From positions 79,419 through 143,418 of the forward strand of contig PAPF01000039.1 in NCBI GenBank assembly GCA_002708825.1: a stretch of DNA of 64,000 nt, read 5' to 3'. Position numbers and translations under genes: made by a program. The notes under the pieces were generated by a model that did no database searches, was not told where the DNA came from, and saw only the letters and a list, made by a program, of their open reading frames with translations. Source of the stretch: Phyllobacteriaceae bacterium. Its GTDB lineage: Bacteria; Pseudomonadota; Alphaproteobacteria; Rhizobiales; Rhizobiaceae. Below, piece after piece: positions 54,295-62,670 of the stretch. Within the stretch, counting starts at the first letter, position 1, and every line of letters begins with the position of its first letter.

Positions 54295-55594
54295 CAAGGG
54301 TTTTCCAGGCACTGGCCGCGATGGCTGGGCGCGCGCAAACCTGCCCGCATCGCTCGTGCTCGAACTGGCCGGCGAGTGGTTCGCGACTGCTCATCCCGGT
54401 CAATATCCGCTGGGCATTCGTCCGCCCACCTGGCTGGTCATCGGCGGGCGCGGTTCCGGCAAGACGCGGCTCGGCGCTGAATGGGTGCGCGGACTAGTCC
54501 CGGGCCACGCCCCGTTCGCAAGCATGAGATACGGCCGCATCGCTCTAATCGGCGAAACGCTCGGCGATGTGCGCGAGGTTATGATCGACGGGCCGTCGGG
54601 TATCCGCGCCATATCGGGCGAAGACCGCCCGCGCTACGAGCCGACGCGCCGCCGCCTGCTCTGGGACAATGGCGCCGTGGCGCAGGCCTTTTCCTCGGAG
54701 GATCCCGACAGCCTGCGCGGACCGCAGTTCGATGCCGCATGGTGCGACGAACTGGCGAAATGGAAGAACATGGAAACGGTGTTCGACATGCTGCAATTCG
54801 GCCTGAGACTGGGCGAAAGCCCGCGCCAGCTTTTCACCACGACGCCGCGCCCGGTTCCGCTGGTCAAGCGCCTGGCTTGCGACCCGGATATCCATGTCAC
54901 GCGGCTCAGGACCATGGACAACGCAGGCCACCTCGCCGCCGGTTTCCTCAGCGCCGTGCAGGCCCGCTATGGCGGCACGCGGCTTGGCCGGCAGGAACTG
55001 GACGGCGAGATCATCGGCGACCGGGAAGGCGCGCTCTGGTCGCGCGATGCCATCGAGGAGGCCTGCGGGCGCCGCTTCGGCGCAGCCGTCCGGATCGTGG
55101 TGGCCGTTGATCCGCCGGCTGGTTCGGGAAAGGGCTCCGATGCCTGCGGCATCGTTGCGGCCGGTATGGACGGAGAGGGGCGTGCCACGGTCCTCGCCGA
55201 TGCAAGCGTCGAAAAGGCGCGGCCGCACGAATGGGCCGCCGCCGCAATCCGCCTCTACCATGCGCTGGAGGCCGACTGCCTTCTCGCCGAGGTCAACCAG
55301 GGTGGCGAAATGGTCGCCAGCGTCATCGCCTCGGTCGACAAGGGGGTGCCGGTCAAGGCGGTGCGCGCCACGCGCGGCAAGTTCTCCCGCGCCGAGCCGG
55401 TTTCGGCGCTCTACCAGCAGGGCAGGGTGGCCCACGCCGCCCGCTTTCCCGCCCTGGAAGATGAAATGTGCGATTTCACCGCTGCCGGCCTCTCGTCGGG
55501 GCGCTCGCCGGACCGGATGGATGCGCTTGTCTGGGCGCTGAGCGAACTGCTCCTGTCGGGGCCCGGCCGGTCGCCGCGCATCCGCCACGTCTGA
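54284..55594 (+). CDS. Large terminase (DNA packaging ATPase), GTA type
   Basis: 436 residues from ATG 54284. ATPase part: Walker A GGRGSGKT at residues 54-61, Walker B with acidic pair in AAWCDELAKW near residue 155, and a TTTPRP motif. Nuclease part with VVAVDPPAGSGKGSDACGI and a second acidic segment (DRMDALVWAL). It is a headful-type terminase motor like that of alphaproteobacterial GTAs and related prophages. Intact, although its portal partner is broken. Confidence 0.9.
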   Translation: MKTDKGFPGTGRDGWARANLPASLVLELAGEWFATAHPGQYPLGIRPPTWLVIGGRGSGKTRLGAEWVRGLVPGHAPFASMRYGRIALIGETLGDVREVMIDGPSGIRAISGEDRPRYEPTRRRLLWDNGAVAQAFSSEDPDSLRGPQFDAAWCDELAKWKNMETVFDMLQFGLRLGESPRQLFTTTPRPVPLVKRLACDPDIHVTRLRTMDNAGHLAAGFLSAVQARYGGTRLGRQELDGEIIGDREGALWSRDAIEEACGRRFGAAVRIVVAVDPPAGSGKGSDACGIVAAGMDGEGRATVLADASVEKARPHEWAAAAIRLYHALEADCLLAEVNQGGEMVASVIASVDKGVPVKAVRATRGKFSRAEPVSALYQQGRVAHAARFPALEDEMCDFTAAGLSSGRSPDRMDALVWALSELLLSGPGRSPRIRHV

Positions 55595-55621
55595 TACTTC
55601 ACGCGAAACGGAAACAAGATC

Positions 55622-56425
55622 ATGGCTTTTCACTGGCCCTGGGCGCTTCGCCCGGGAGGGGCCGCCGCGCGCGCCCCGGACACAAGCAACGGCGTTGTCC
55701 CGGAGGGCACGAAGGCGGCCACCGGCTTCGTTGCCCTGCACTTGAGCGGCGTTGCCGCCTGGACCGGCCGCGACTATGCCGGGCTTGCCCGCAACGGCTA
55801 CATGACCAATCCGGTCGTCCATGCCTGCGTCCGGCTCGTCGCGCAGACGGCGGCCGCCATTCCCTGGCTGCTCTATGAGGGCGTCACCGAACATGACGAG
55901 CATCCGGTGCTCGCCATGCTGGCGCGGCCCAATCCCCGCCAGTCCGGCATGGCCTTCATGGAAACGCTCTACCTTCACCTGCTGATGGCGGGAAACGCCT
56001 ATGTGGAGCGGGTGGAAGCCGGGCAGACGGCGCACCTGCACCTCTTGCGCCCGGACCAGGTGGATGTTGAAACCGGCGGTGACGGATGGCCGGTGGCGCT
56101 TGTCCACCGCACCGGGGCTGGCCGCCGCAGGGTCGAGACAGGGAGCGACGGGGCGCCCGGCCTTCACTTGCGTCTGGCCCACCCGCTTGACGACGTCTCC
56201 GGCTTTGCGCCGCTGGAAGCCGCGCTGACCGCGCTCGACGTCCACAATGCCGCCGGGGCCTGGAACAAGGCGCTGCTGGACAATTCCTGTAACGTGCCAC
56301 TTCGTATGAGCAGACGCGGGATTGGCCGGGATTGGGTGGGATCGAGCGGAATTCGCAAGCGCTTCAATGGGATGGGGCGACGAGCGGCGAAATCGCGCCC
56401 AGAGGCACCGCGCAACTTCAAATGA
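55622..56425 (+). pseudogene. GTA portal gene interrupted after codon 222
   Basis: Codons 1-222 (55622-56287) read as a HK97-type portal protein: an N-terminal GTKAATGFVALHLSG, YMTNPVVHACVRLVAQTAAAIPWLLYEG, ARPNPRQSGMAFMETLYLHLLMAGNAYVE, and AAGAWNKALLDNS. At 56288 homology stops and phage-end sequence begins (TGTAACGTGCC). Translation runs 45 more codons through phage DNA to a stop at 56425, giving a chimeric 267-residue product. Normal portals are about 380-400 residues. The downstream half, if still present, lies beyond the prophage and outside the window. Confidence 0.85.
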
Positions 56426-56695
56426 GCAATCCGGGCCGTTTCGGGCGGTTCGGCGGGTTTGACCAGGCGGCTAGCAAGCCGTGAGGCGAAAAATCGGCGG
56501 TCGCCGGAAAAGATCAATCAATCAAGGCATTTACGAGGGCGGCCAGCTCGTCAAAACAGCCCGAAAACCGCCATTCGAGGCACCCCGCCAGGGCGCGGAA
56601 CTCTGAACTCAGTTCAGAGTTAGCTGAAAGCCAGGGTTTGGATCGAATTTTACGCGCGCTTTCAATGAGATATCATTTTTCATATGAAGTTGCGC
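56288..56695. other. Phage left end with repeated transposase-site-like motifs
   Basis: A 14-base motif ACTTC-(G/A)(T/A)-ATGAGCA occurs at 56299-56312 and 56415-56428 (12 of 14 identical). An inverted, weaker copy ACTTCATATGAAAA lies on the minus strand at 56690-56677. Looser matches (CGCTTCAATGGG, CGCTTTCAATGAG) lie near 56360 and 56657. Mu transposase binds several such sites in each end, so these are candidate L1, L2 and L3 sites. The region to the repressor stop at 56742 holds no convincing gene. Confidence 0.55.
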
Positions 56696-56726
56696 GGCAT
56701 GGGAAAACGCCCTCGAACTCTGAACT
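56599..56726. repeat. AACTCTGAACT repeats in phage left region
   Basis: AACTCTGAACT (56599-56609) is followed after one base by its exact inverse AGTTCAGAGTT (56611-56621), and a third copy lies at 56716-56726. The first pair can form an 11-bp hairpin just past the end of the repressor gene and might end its transcript. The third copy begins 10 bases before the gene's end. Confidence 0.6.
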
Positions 56727-56741
56727 AAATCCTGCCTCAAA

Positions 56742-57386
56742 TCAGCCGATCGAGCGGCCGTACCAGACCACCTTGCCGGCGACCCGAAGGCTCTCCGCGG
56801 CTTCGCGCGATAACTGCTCCGGTCCCCCATAGGCTTCGTTGCGGGAGCGGATCTCGATGCCGTTCGTAACGGAGACCGTGGCCTGCTTCACCAGGAGGCC
56901 TCCATCAACCAGGAGAACGTAGACACCGTCGGCTGAAACGCGGTTCACGCCGGTGTCGACCAGGAGGAGATCGCCGGACCGGATCAGCGGTTCCATGCTG
57001 TCGCCCCTGGCCATGATGACACGCGCATTCGAGGGCGTGACCCCCAGCGCGCGCAGCCAGCGCACATCGAAGGAAATCCGGTCGATCTCGTCCTCGGCAT
57101 GGACCACGAGGCCGCCGCCTGCAGAAGCTTCAACATCGAGGCGCGGCACCTCGTAGGCGTCTTCGGCATAGGTCGACGCATCCGACAAAATCATCGGGCC
57201 GCGCCCTGTCGCAAGCCAGTCCAACGTCACGCCACAACGCTCCGCAATCTTAACCAGAGTATCGAGCTTGGGCAGTGACCCCTCTGCGTATTTCGCGACC
57301 ATCGGCGGGCTGAGGTCGATCAGATCAGCGAAGGCAGAATCCGTCATCTCTCCCTGCAGCTGGGCCATTCGTTTGCCGAACTCCAT
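56742..57386 (-). CDS. Phage repressor, S24 (LexA/CI-like) peptidase
   Basis: 214 residues from ATG 57386. N-terminal helix-turn-helix (about residues 5-60, MTDSAFADLIDLSPPMVAKYAEGSLPKLDTLVKIAERCGV). C-terminal S24 domain with a candidate self-cleavage Ala-Gly at residues 89-90, nucleophile S130 in GDSMEP and general base K167 in GGLLVKQ. So it is likely a repressor of the early operon that destroys itself after DNA damage through RecA. It is transcribed away from the early genes, as in Mu. Mu itself uses a different, non-S24 repressor. Confidence 0.9.
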   Translation of the reverse strand: MEFGKRMAQLQGEMTDSAFADLIDLSPPMVAKYAEGSLPKLDTLVKIAERCGVTLDWLATGRGPMILSDASTYAEDAYEVPRLDVEASAGGGLVVHAEDEIDRISFDVRWLRALGVTPSNARVIMARGDSMEPLIRSGDLLLVDTGVNRVSADGVYVLLVDGGLLVKQATVSVTNGIEIRSRNEAYGGPEQLSREAAESLRVAGKVVWYGRSIG

Positions 57387-57409
57387 GTCACGGGCCAAAA
57401 AATCAAACT

Positions 57410-57455
57410 CCCGTTTAAAACCGGGTTGACGATTACGAAACCGCGGTTTAAACAA
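57410..57455. promoter_or_regulatory. Phage early promoter and two operator palindromes
   Basis: AACC-G-GGTT (57419-57427) and AACC-GC-GGTT (57439-57448, within the 12-bp palindrome AAACCGCGGTTT) lie 20 bases apart. A rightward promoter candidate overlaps both: TTGACG (57426-57431), 17 bases, TAAACA (57449-57454). Binding by the repressor or by Ner would block it. A shorter CCCG...CGGG repeat (57410-57425) covers the first site. Confidence 0.5.
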
Positions 57456-57546
57456 TAAACAACAGTTTTGTTTGCGTAGCGTTCTCCTGAGTAACCCCTT
57501 CCACTGGCCCGCACCTGACCGTGCGCGCCATAGCTTGAGGCGTCTC

Positions 57547-57900
57547 ATGAACCAGCCACGCATCGATACAGCCCCTCCCACGCTCAAGGCCTGGGACCGC
57601 TTCGCCATCGAAATGGAGGTGAAGCGGCGGGGGCTGAACTTCACCGAAATCGCGCTTGACGCAGGCCTTTACGAAAGCGCCTGCCGGCAAGCCCTTATCG
57701 GTCGTTCCAGGCCGGGAGCGCGCGCCATTGCCGCCGCTCTCGGCATTCCCTTTGAAGTTCTGTTTAAGGACATCCCTCCCTACGACACGATGATCCTGAA
57801 AGAGCAGCGCCGCAACGCCAAGGGCAACAATCGTTCAACGGACGTTGCGCCGCAAGGAAAAAAGGCTGCTTCCGGCGGACGTGCGGCGGGAGGGTGCTGA
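57547..57900 (+). CDS. Ner-like phage DNA-binding regulator
   Basis: 117 residues. The block WDRFAIEMEVKRRGLNFTEIALDAGLYESACRQALIGRSRPGARAIAAALGI is the lambda-repressor-like fold of the Mu Ner/Nlp family, which turns down early transcription and repressor expression. The last 35 residues are basic and unstructured. First rightward gene of the phage, as expected for ner. Confidence 0.87.
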   Translation: MNQPRIDTAPPTLKAWDRFAIEMEVKRRGLNFTEIALDAGLYESACRQALIGRSRPGARAIAAALGIPFEVLFKDIPPYDTMILKEQRRNAKGNNRSTDVAPQGKKAASGGRAAGGC

Positions 57901-57901
57901 C

Positions 57902-58084
57902 ATGGATCACATGACCGGCAGGGCATCCGTGTTCACGCCCGAAGCCCAGGCGCGCCTTTTCGCCCATTTCACATCAACGGAAATCCGTTTGCTGGAACTG
58001 TTCGTTCGCGGGCTGATGGATGAGCGTGAGCGCGGTGCAGCCCCTGCATCCGGCGCGCCTGTTTGCGCAGAGAGTGCACGCTGA
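57902..58084 (+). CDS. Small phage early protein
   Basis: 60 residues, starting one base after the ner stop and ending on the start of the ParB-like gene (TGATG). Helical, with FTSTEIRLLELFVRGLMDERERG. No family recognised; coupling on both sides argues that it is translated. Confidence 0.5.
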   Translation: MDHMTGRASVFTPEAQARLFAHFTSTEIRLLELFVRGLMDERERGAAPASGAPVCAESAR

Positions 58085-58905
58085 TGCCCGTCCTTCAGGA
58101 AATTCATATCGCGCGGATCGACCGCTGCCACGACAGCCGGGCGATCGACCCGAACTGGGTGGCAGCAATCCGGGAGGCCCGCGAACGCGGTGCGGAGCCG
58201 AGCCCCATAGACGTGATCGCGCTGCCGAACGGCAGGTTCCGGCAGATCTTCGGCCAGCATCGCCTGGAAGCCGAGATATCGCTCGACCGCGAGGTGATCA
58301 CCGCGCGGGTTTTCGCCGAAGACGAATTCGCGTCCGAGGCGGCGATCAAGCGCCACCAGATCATGGAGAACCTTGCCCACAGACCGTTTTCGCCTCTGGA
58401 CAAGGCCATTGCCATCAAAGACCTGAAGGATGCCTATGAAGCAACGGCGAAGCGCGTTGACGGGAGGGCGGACCGGAGCAGCGAAGATGAGAAGAGTGCA
58501 AAGTTTGCACTCTCGTTTTCCGATGAAGCCCAAGCAGCCTTCCAGATCGGGCGACGTTCAGTCTTCCTCTCCCTGAAGATTGCCCGCGGCCTCTCTCGCG
58601 AGACCGTCCGCCTGATTTCCCTGACGCCCGTCGCCGATAACCAGCAGCAGCTGCTGGAGCTCGCCGGCATGGAACGTGAAGCCCAGGAGATCGCCGCCGA
58701 GGCGATCCACAAGGGCAAGAGCTTCGACGAGGCCATGGCGCTGGCGTCCGGCGATGGCCCGGCCCCGTCCCGGCCCGTGCAACGCTGGGAGAAGATCGCC
58801 CATTCGATCGACCGCCTGGGCGTCAGGGAGCGCCACGCGATCTACGAACACCGGCGCGCCGAAATCCTCGAGTGGCTCGAGGCCACCGGCGGGGAGGGCG
58901 CGTGA
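58084..58905 (+). CDS. ParB-like nuclease/partition domain protein
   Basis: 273 residues from ATG 58084 (overlaps the previous stop). The N-terminal 100 residues match the ParB/Srx fold: HDSRAIDPNWVAAIREARERG, PIDVIALPNGRFRQIFGQHRLEAEISL (ParB box I-like) and KRHQIMENLAHRPFSPLDKAIAI (ENLxRxxLSPxE-like). A helical domain with a helix-turn-helix around residues 155-180 and a charged tail follow. No ParA partner is present, so a role in phage transposition, host takeover or gene control is more likely than partition. Next gene starts on its stop (TGATG). Confidence 0.8.
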   Translation: MPVLQEIHIARIDRCHDSRAIDPNWVAAIREARERGAEPSPIDVIALPNGRFRQIFGQHRLEAEISLDREVITARVFAEDEFASEAAIKRHQIMENLAHRPFSPLDKAIAIKDLKDAYEATAKRVDGRADRSSEDEKSAKFALSFSDEAQAAFQIGRRSVFLSLKIARGLSRETVRLISLTPVADNQQQLLELAGMEREAQEIAAEAIHKGKSFDEAMALASGDGPAPSRPVQRWEKIAHSIDRLGVRERHAIYEHRRAEILEWLEATGGEGA

Positions 58906-59384
58906 TGGTGCGCTTTCGCAAGGACTTCGCGATGGGCGACCTGCTCGCCCCGCTTAGCGAGCCAGACGCCGCGGACGTCTCGATCGGCTACAGCACGGAA
59001 GTGACCGGCCGCGGGCCGCTGGACGCCCGCATCAGCCGGGCGGTTTCACATGCCCTTCGAGAGGCCCGTGAACGTGGCATTTCGCGCGCCGACGCAGCCG
59101 AGCGGCTGTCGGATTTCCTCAACCGGACGATCAGCCCGGCGATGCTCGACAAGTGGGCCTCGGAAGCGGCCGATGATCACCGGATCCCGCTCGACGTCTT
59201 CATCGGCCTCATCGAGACGCTGCAGGCAGACGGGCTCATCGGCTTCGTGCCGATGCAGTTCGGCCATGTCGCGGTAGCGGAACGCCATGCCGACCTGATC
59301 CGCCTGACGCTGGTGCGCGAACGCATGGCCGAACTTGAGGCCCAGGAGAAGGCGCTCGAAGCGCGCGTCAGGAGGGGCAAATGA
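58905..59384 (+). CDS. Phage early protein of unknown function
   Basis: 159 residues, tightly coupled on both sides. Contains SRAVSHALREARERGISRADAAERLSDFLNRTISPAMLDKWASEA, a helix-turn-helix-like stretch, then a segment with PLDVFIGLIETLQADGLIGF, and a charged C-terminal coil. A DNA-binding role is likely; no family recognised. Confidence 0.65.
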   Translation: MVRFRKDFAMGDLLAPLSEPDAADVSIGYSTEVTGRGPLDARISRAVSHALREARERGISRADAAERLSDFLNRTISPAMLDKWASEAADDHRIPLDVFIGLIETLQADGLIGFVPMQFGHVAVAERHADLIRLTLVRERMAELEAQEKALEARVRRGK

Positions 59385-59623
59385 GCGCGGAAAAACAAAT
59401 GCTCCCATGGTCATTTGGCGCAGCCCGGTTGTCCGATGACAATGTGCTGCTGACATTCGTGCAATCAGACGGCTTGACCAATCCCTACATCCTGACCCGC
59501 CGAAACGCGCTCGCGCTGACCCAAATGCTGCTCGATGCGCTGTATTCTGATTATCGTACCGACGATCGAGACGACTTGCTGTCACCGCACCTTCGCTCCG
59601 ACGAGGACGGAGGCGCGGCATGA
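59381..59623 (+). CDS. Small phage early protein
   Basis: 80 residues, overlapping both neighbours by four bases. Contains WSFGAARLSDDNVLLTFVQSDGLTNPYILTRRNALALTQMLLDAL, a beta-type then helical sequence. No family recognised. Confidence 0.55.
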   Translation: MSAEKQMLPWSFGAARLSDDNVLLTFVQSDGLTNPYILTRRNALALTQMLLDALYSDYRTDDRDDLLSPHLRSDEDGGAA

Positions 59624-61842
59624 CGACCTGGCTGACAGCCGGCGAGATCGCCGCCATGCGCCTGCCGGGCCTGCCCAGCACCGAGAGGGGCGTCATCAAG
59701 CATGCCGCCTCGCAGGGCTGGGATGCCGCCGAAGACCTGTGGCGTGCCCGGTCGGGGCGCGGCGGCGGCCGGGAATACCACATGAGCCTTCTGCCAGGAC
59801 TTGCCCAGGCGGCCCTGCGCGCCCGGTCTATCGCCGTGGCGACGGTCAGTGCAGACGACGACGGGACGCTCTCACGGCGCGCCCAGATCGCACGGGATGC
59901 CCGGCTGGCGGTGGCGTCAGCCTATGCCCGGTTTGCCTCCGGCATGTCGGCTCCCGAAGCATCGCTGATGGCGGTGTTCGTGGATACCTACAATGCCGGC
60001 CAGACCGATTGCGACGAGTGGATCAGGGCGGAACTACCGAAGATCAGCACGGCCAGCCTGCGCCGGTGGCGCACGCTTGCCAGGAGCGGCGACGCGGCGG
60101 CCCTTGCTGTCGATCGCGGCGCGTCCAGAGCCGGGACCGGCGTCCTGGACACGGCCAATGACGGCGCGGTGAAGCGGTTTATCCTGGGCCTGATCGCCGT
60201 CCAGCCCCACCTCTCGGCGGCAGCGGTGCGCAAGCAGGTCCGCGCCGAGTTCGGCGACCGGATCACGACACGCGGCGGCGAGACCGCCATGCCGCCGGTG
60301 CGCACCTTCCAACATTTCCTGCGCAAGGCGAAGGCCGAGCACCATGTCGCGCTGACCCGGCTGACCAACCCGGACCTCTATCGCTCCACCATGGCCCCGT
60401 CAGGGCGTGGCGCGCTATCCCACATCAAGGAGCCCAACCAGCTGTGGCAGATCGATGCCTCGCCGGTGGACGCGCTCTGCACGGATGGCCGTCACTCGAT
60501 CTATGCCTGCGTCGACATCGCCACCCGGCGGGTGATGCTGTCGGTCTCCAGGACGCCGCGCGCTTCGGCCGTGATGCTGCTGATCCGCAAGGCGGCGCTT
60601 GCCTGGGGCCTGCCGGAGCGGATCAAGACCGACAACGGATCGGATTTCAAGGCGCGGGACACGCGCCGCCTGTTCGACGCCCTGGGCGTGGAAGTGGAAT
60701 TGTCCGACGCCTATTCGCCCCAGCAGAAGGGGCACGTCGAGCGCGCCATCCGGACCTTCCAGCACGAGGTCGGCCCGCTGCTGCCAGGCTTTACCGGCCA
60801 CTCGGTGGCGGACCGCAAGGCGATCGAGGCCCGCAAGAGCTTTGCCCAGCGCCTCGGCGAGAGCGATGCGGAAACCTTCGGCGTCGCGTTGAGCGGGCCG
60901 GAACTGGCCGCCCGCATCGACGAGTGGGCCGCTGTCTCCTACGCCAACAAGCCCCATTCCGGTCTGGACGGCATGACGCCCGCTGCTGCCGCCCTGGCAG
61001 CCCAGCACAAGCCGCGCATGGTGGAGCCGCGCGCCCTCGATGTCCTCCTGATGCCGGTGGCCGGCAAGGACGGGATCCGCACCGTGACCAAGTTCGGCGT
61101 CCGGATCGACGGGCGGCACTACATGACGCCGGGCCTGCTGCCGGGAACGCAGACATTGATCCGGATGGACCCGGCCGACATGGGCCGCGCCTATTGCTTC
61201 GCGCCCGATGGCGGAGCCTACCTCGGCGAGGCGATCTGCCCCGAACTCTCCGGCGTCGATCCGCAGGCCTTCGTCTCGGCCGCCAAGGCCGCCCACCGCG
61301 AGCTGGTGGACAGCGCCACCAGGGACATCAAGGCGGAGATGAAGCGGATTGCCAAGGGTCCGGCGCTCATCGACAGGGCACTCGAGGTCGACAGGCGGGA
61401 TGCGCCGAACGTCACGCCGTTCCCGCGCCGCACCGAGACCCACGAAACCGCGCAGACGCGCGCTGCGGCCGACGCGGCCGACATGATGATGCCGGCCCGG
61501 CCTGCAGAGGACGAGGCAAGCCCTGCCGTCCTGGCCGAGCAGCGCCGATTGATCGCGGAAATCGAACAGACCAGCGAGCGCGTGCTCGCCAAGCACGCAG
61601 CTGAAGAGGCGGCGCGGCGCAACGAGCGCCTGGGCGTGCGCGAGGGCTCGAACGTGACGGCCCTGCCGGAGACGCCGCTGGAGCGCTACCGCCGCTGCCT
61701 GGAGATCAAGGCGAAAGTGGATGCTGGAGAGCAGGTCGACAGCAAGTCGGCCGTCTGGTGCGGCGTCTACATGAACAGCGCCGAATACAAGGGGCAGGCC
61801 AGCCTGCACGAGGAATACGGGGATTTGTATGTGAACCGCTGA
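59620..61842 (+). CDS. Mu-like transposase A
   Basis: 740 residues. N-terminal Mu-type DNA-binding domain with EIAAMRLPGLPSTERGVIKHAASQGWD, then end-binding domain, then the RNase H-like catalytic core with D279 (WQIDASP), D338 (KTDNGSDF) and E374 (QQKGHVER): D338 and E374 are 35 residues apart, the DD(35)E arrangement. A beta-barrel follows (about residues 470-540), then a charged tail that would contact the B protein. It cuts and joins the phage ends in lysogenisation and replicative transposition. Confidence 0.95.
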   Translation: MTTWLTAGEIAAMRLPGLPSTERGVIKHAASQGWDAAEDLWRARSGRGGGREYHMSLLPGLAQAALRARSIAVATVSADDDGTLSRRAQIARDARLAVASAYARFASGMSAPEASLMAVFVDTYNAGQTDCDEWIRAELPKISTASLRRWRTLARSGDAAALAVDRGASRAGTGVLDTANDGAVKRFILGLIAVQPHLSAAAVRKQVRAEFGDRITTRGGETAMPPVRTFQHFLRKAKAEHHVALTRLTNPDLYRSTMAPSGRGALSHIKEPNQLWQIDASPVDALCTDGRHSIYACVDIATRRVMLSVSRTPRASAVMLLIRKAALAWGLPERIKTDNGSDFKARDTRRLFDALGVEVELSDAYSPQQKGHVERAIRTFQHEVGPLLPGFTGHSVADRKAIEARKSFAQRLGESDAETFGVALSGPELAARIDEWAAVSYANKPHSGLDGMTPAAAALAAQHKPRMVEPRALDVLLMPVAGKDGIRTVTKFGVRIDGRHYMTPGLLPGTQTLIRMDPADMGRAYCFAPDGGAYLGEAICPELSGVDPQAFVSAAKAAHRELVDSATRDIKAEMKRIAKGPALIDRALEVDRRDAPNVTPFPRRTETHETAQTRAAADAADMMMPARPAEDEASPAVLAEQRRLIAEIEQTSERVLAKHAAEEAARRNERLGVREGSNVTALPETPLERYRRCLEIKAKVDAGEQVDSKSAVWCGVYMNSAEYKGQASLHEEYGDLYVNR

Positions 61843-61850
61843 AAAGAGTT

Positions 61851-61877
61851 GGGGGAGGGCCTGACCGCCTCTCCCCC
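61851..61877 (+). terminator. GC-rich hairpin between A and B genes
   Basis: GGGGGAG (61851-61857) pairs with CTCCCCC (61871-61877), extended by GGC/GCC inside. No T-run follows, so it may weaken rather than end transcription between the transposase and ATPase genes. Confidence 0.4.
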
Positions 61878-61917
61878 GTTGTTCCTAGTCACGCATCGAC
61901 CTTGAACGGAGAAGAGA

Positions 61918-62670
61918 ATGACGATGATGCCCAACAAAGTCAAGAAGCCGGCGCCGCTACGCAACGTGGCGGCGTTCTCGACGCTGATCCAGCGCCTGGT
62001 TGACAGGCCTGTGAATGTCGAGGGGATCGGCTGCTTCTATGGCCCGTCCGGATACGGCAAGACCCGCGCCGCCATCTTCGGCGCCAACAAGCACCGCGCC
62101 GCCTATGTGGAATGCGGCCAGTTCACCACGGCCCGGTCCCTGCTGACCGACATCCTGATCGAACTCGGTGTGCGCACGCCGAAGGGGACCATCGTCCAGA
62201 TGATCTCGCAGGCGATCCGCATCATGGCTGCCGACCGGACGCGTCCGATCATCGTGGATGAAGCCCACTACGTGGCCGACAAGAAGTTCGTCAACGTGCT
62301 GGGCGAGCTGCACCGCAAGAGCGGCGTCGCCCTCATCCTGATCGGCGAGGAGACGCTGCCGGCCAAGCTGGAGGCCTTCGAGCGTGTCCACAATTGCATC
62401 CTCGACTGGACGCAGGCCGAGCCCTGCAGCGAGCAGGACTTCGAACTGCTCCTGCGAGTGACCTATGACGGGCTGAAACTCGCGCCGGAACTGGCGACAG
62501 CGATCCTCGACGAGACGCGCGGCAATGTCCGCCGGATCATCATGAACCTGGAAAAGGCCGAGGAGATCGCCAAGCGCTCCGATGATGGCCCGCTTACGCT
62601 GGAAGCCTTCGGCGGAACCAAGGCGATCATCGCCTCCAAGGCCCCGGCACCGAGGAGGGCGGCACGATGA
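61918..62670 (+). CDS. Transposition protein B (AAA+ ATPase)
   Basis: 250 residues. MuB/TniB-like target selector: Walker A GPSGYGKT at residues 42-49, Walker B PIIVDEAH with D114-E115, and a sensor motif ETRGNVRRIIMNLE. It begins only about 35 residues before Walker A, so the N-terminal helix-turn-helix found in Mu B is absent. It delivers target DNA to the transposase and protects phage DNA from self-insertion. Confidence 0.92.
   Translation: MTMMPNKVKKPAPLRNVAAFSTLIQRLVDRPVNVEGIGCFYGPSGYGKTRAAIFGANKHRAAYVECGQFTTARSLLTDILIELGVRTPKGTIVQMISQAIRIMAADRTRPIIVDEAHYVADKKFVNVLGELHRKSGVALILIGEETLPAKLEAFERVHNCILDWTQAEPCSEQDFELLLRVTYDGLKLAPELATAILDETRGNVRRIIMNLEKAEEIAKRSDDGPLTLEAFGGTKAIIASKAPAPRRAAR

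Larger units (their letters stand above)
53851..56287 (+). other. Beginning of a GTA-type head gene cluster
   Basis: Three overlapping or closely spaced genes (small terminase candidate, large terminase, portal) have the order seen at the start of alphaproteobacterial gene transfer agent clusters. The capsid and tail genes expected next are replaced by a Mu-like prophage that enters the portal gene. Confidence 0.7.

Noticed and set aside
56288..56741. Small genes in the phage left end
   Set aside because: Open frames are short, lack RBS and overlap the repeated motifs; the chimeric portal tail is explained by read-through.
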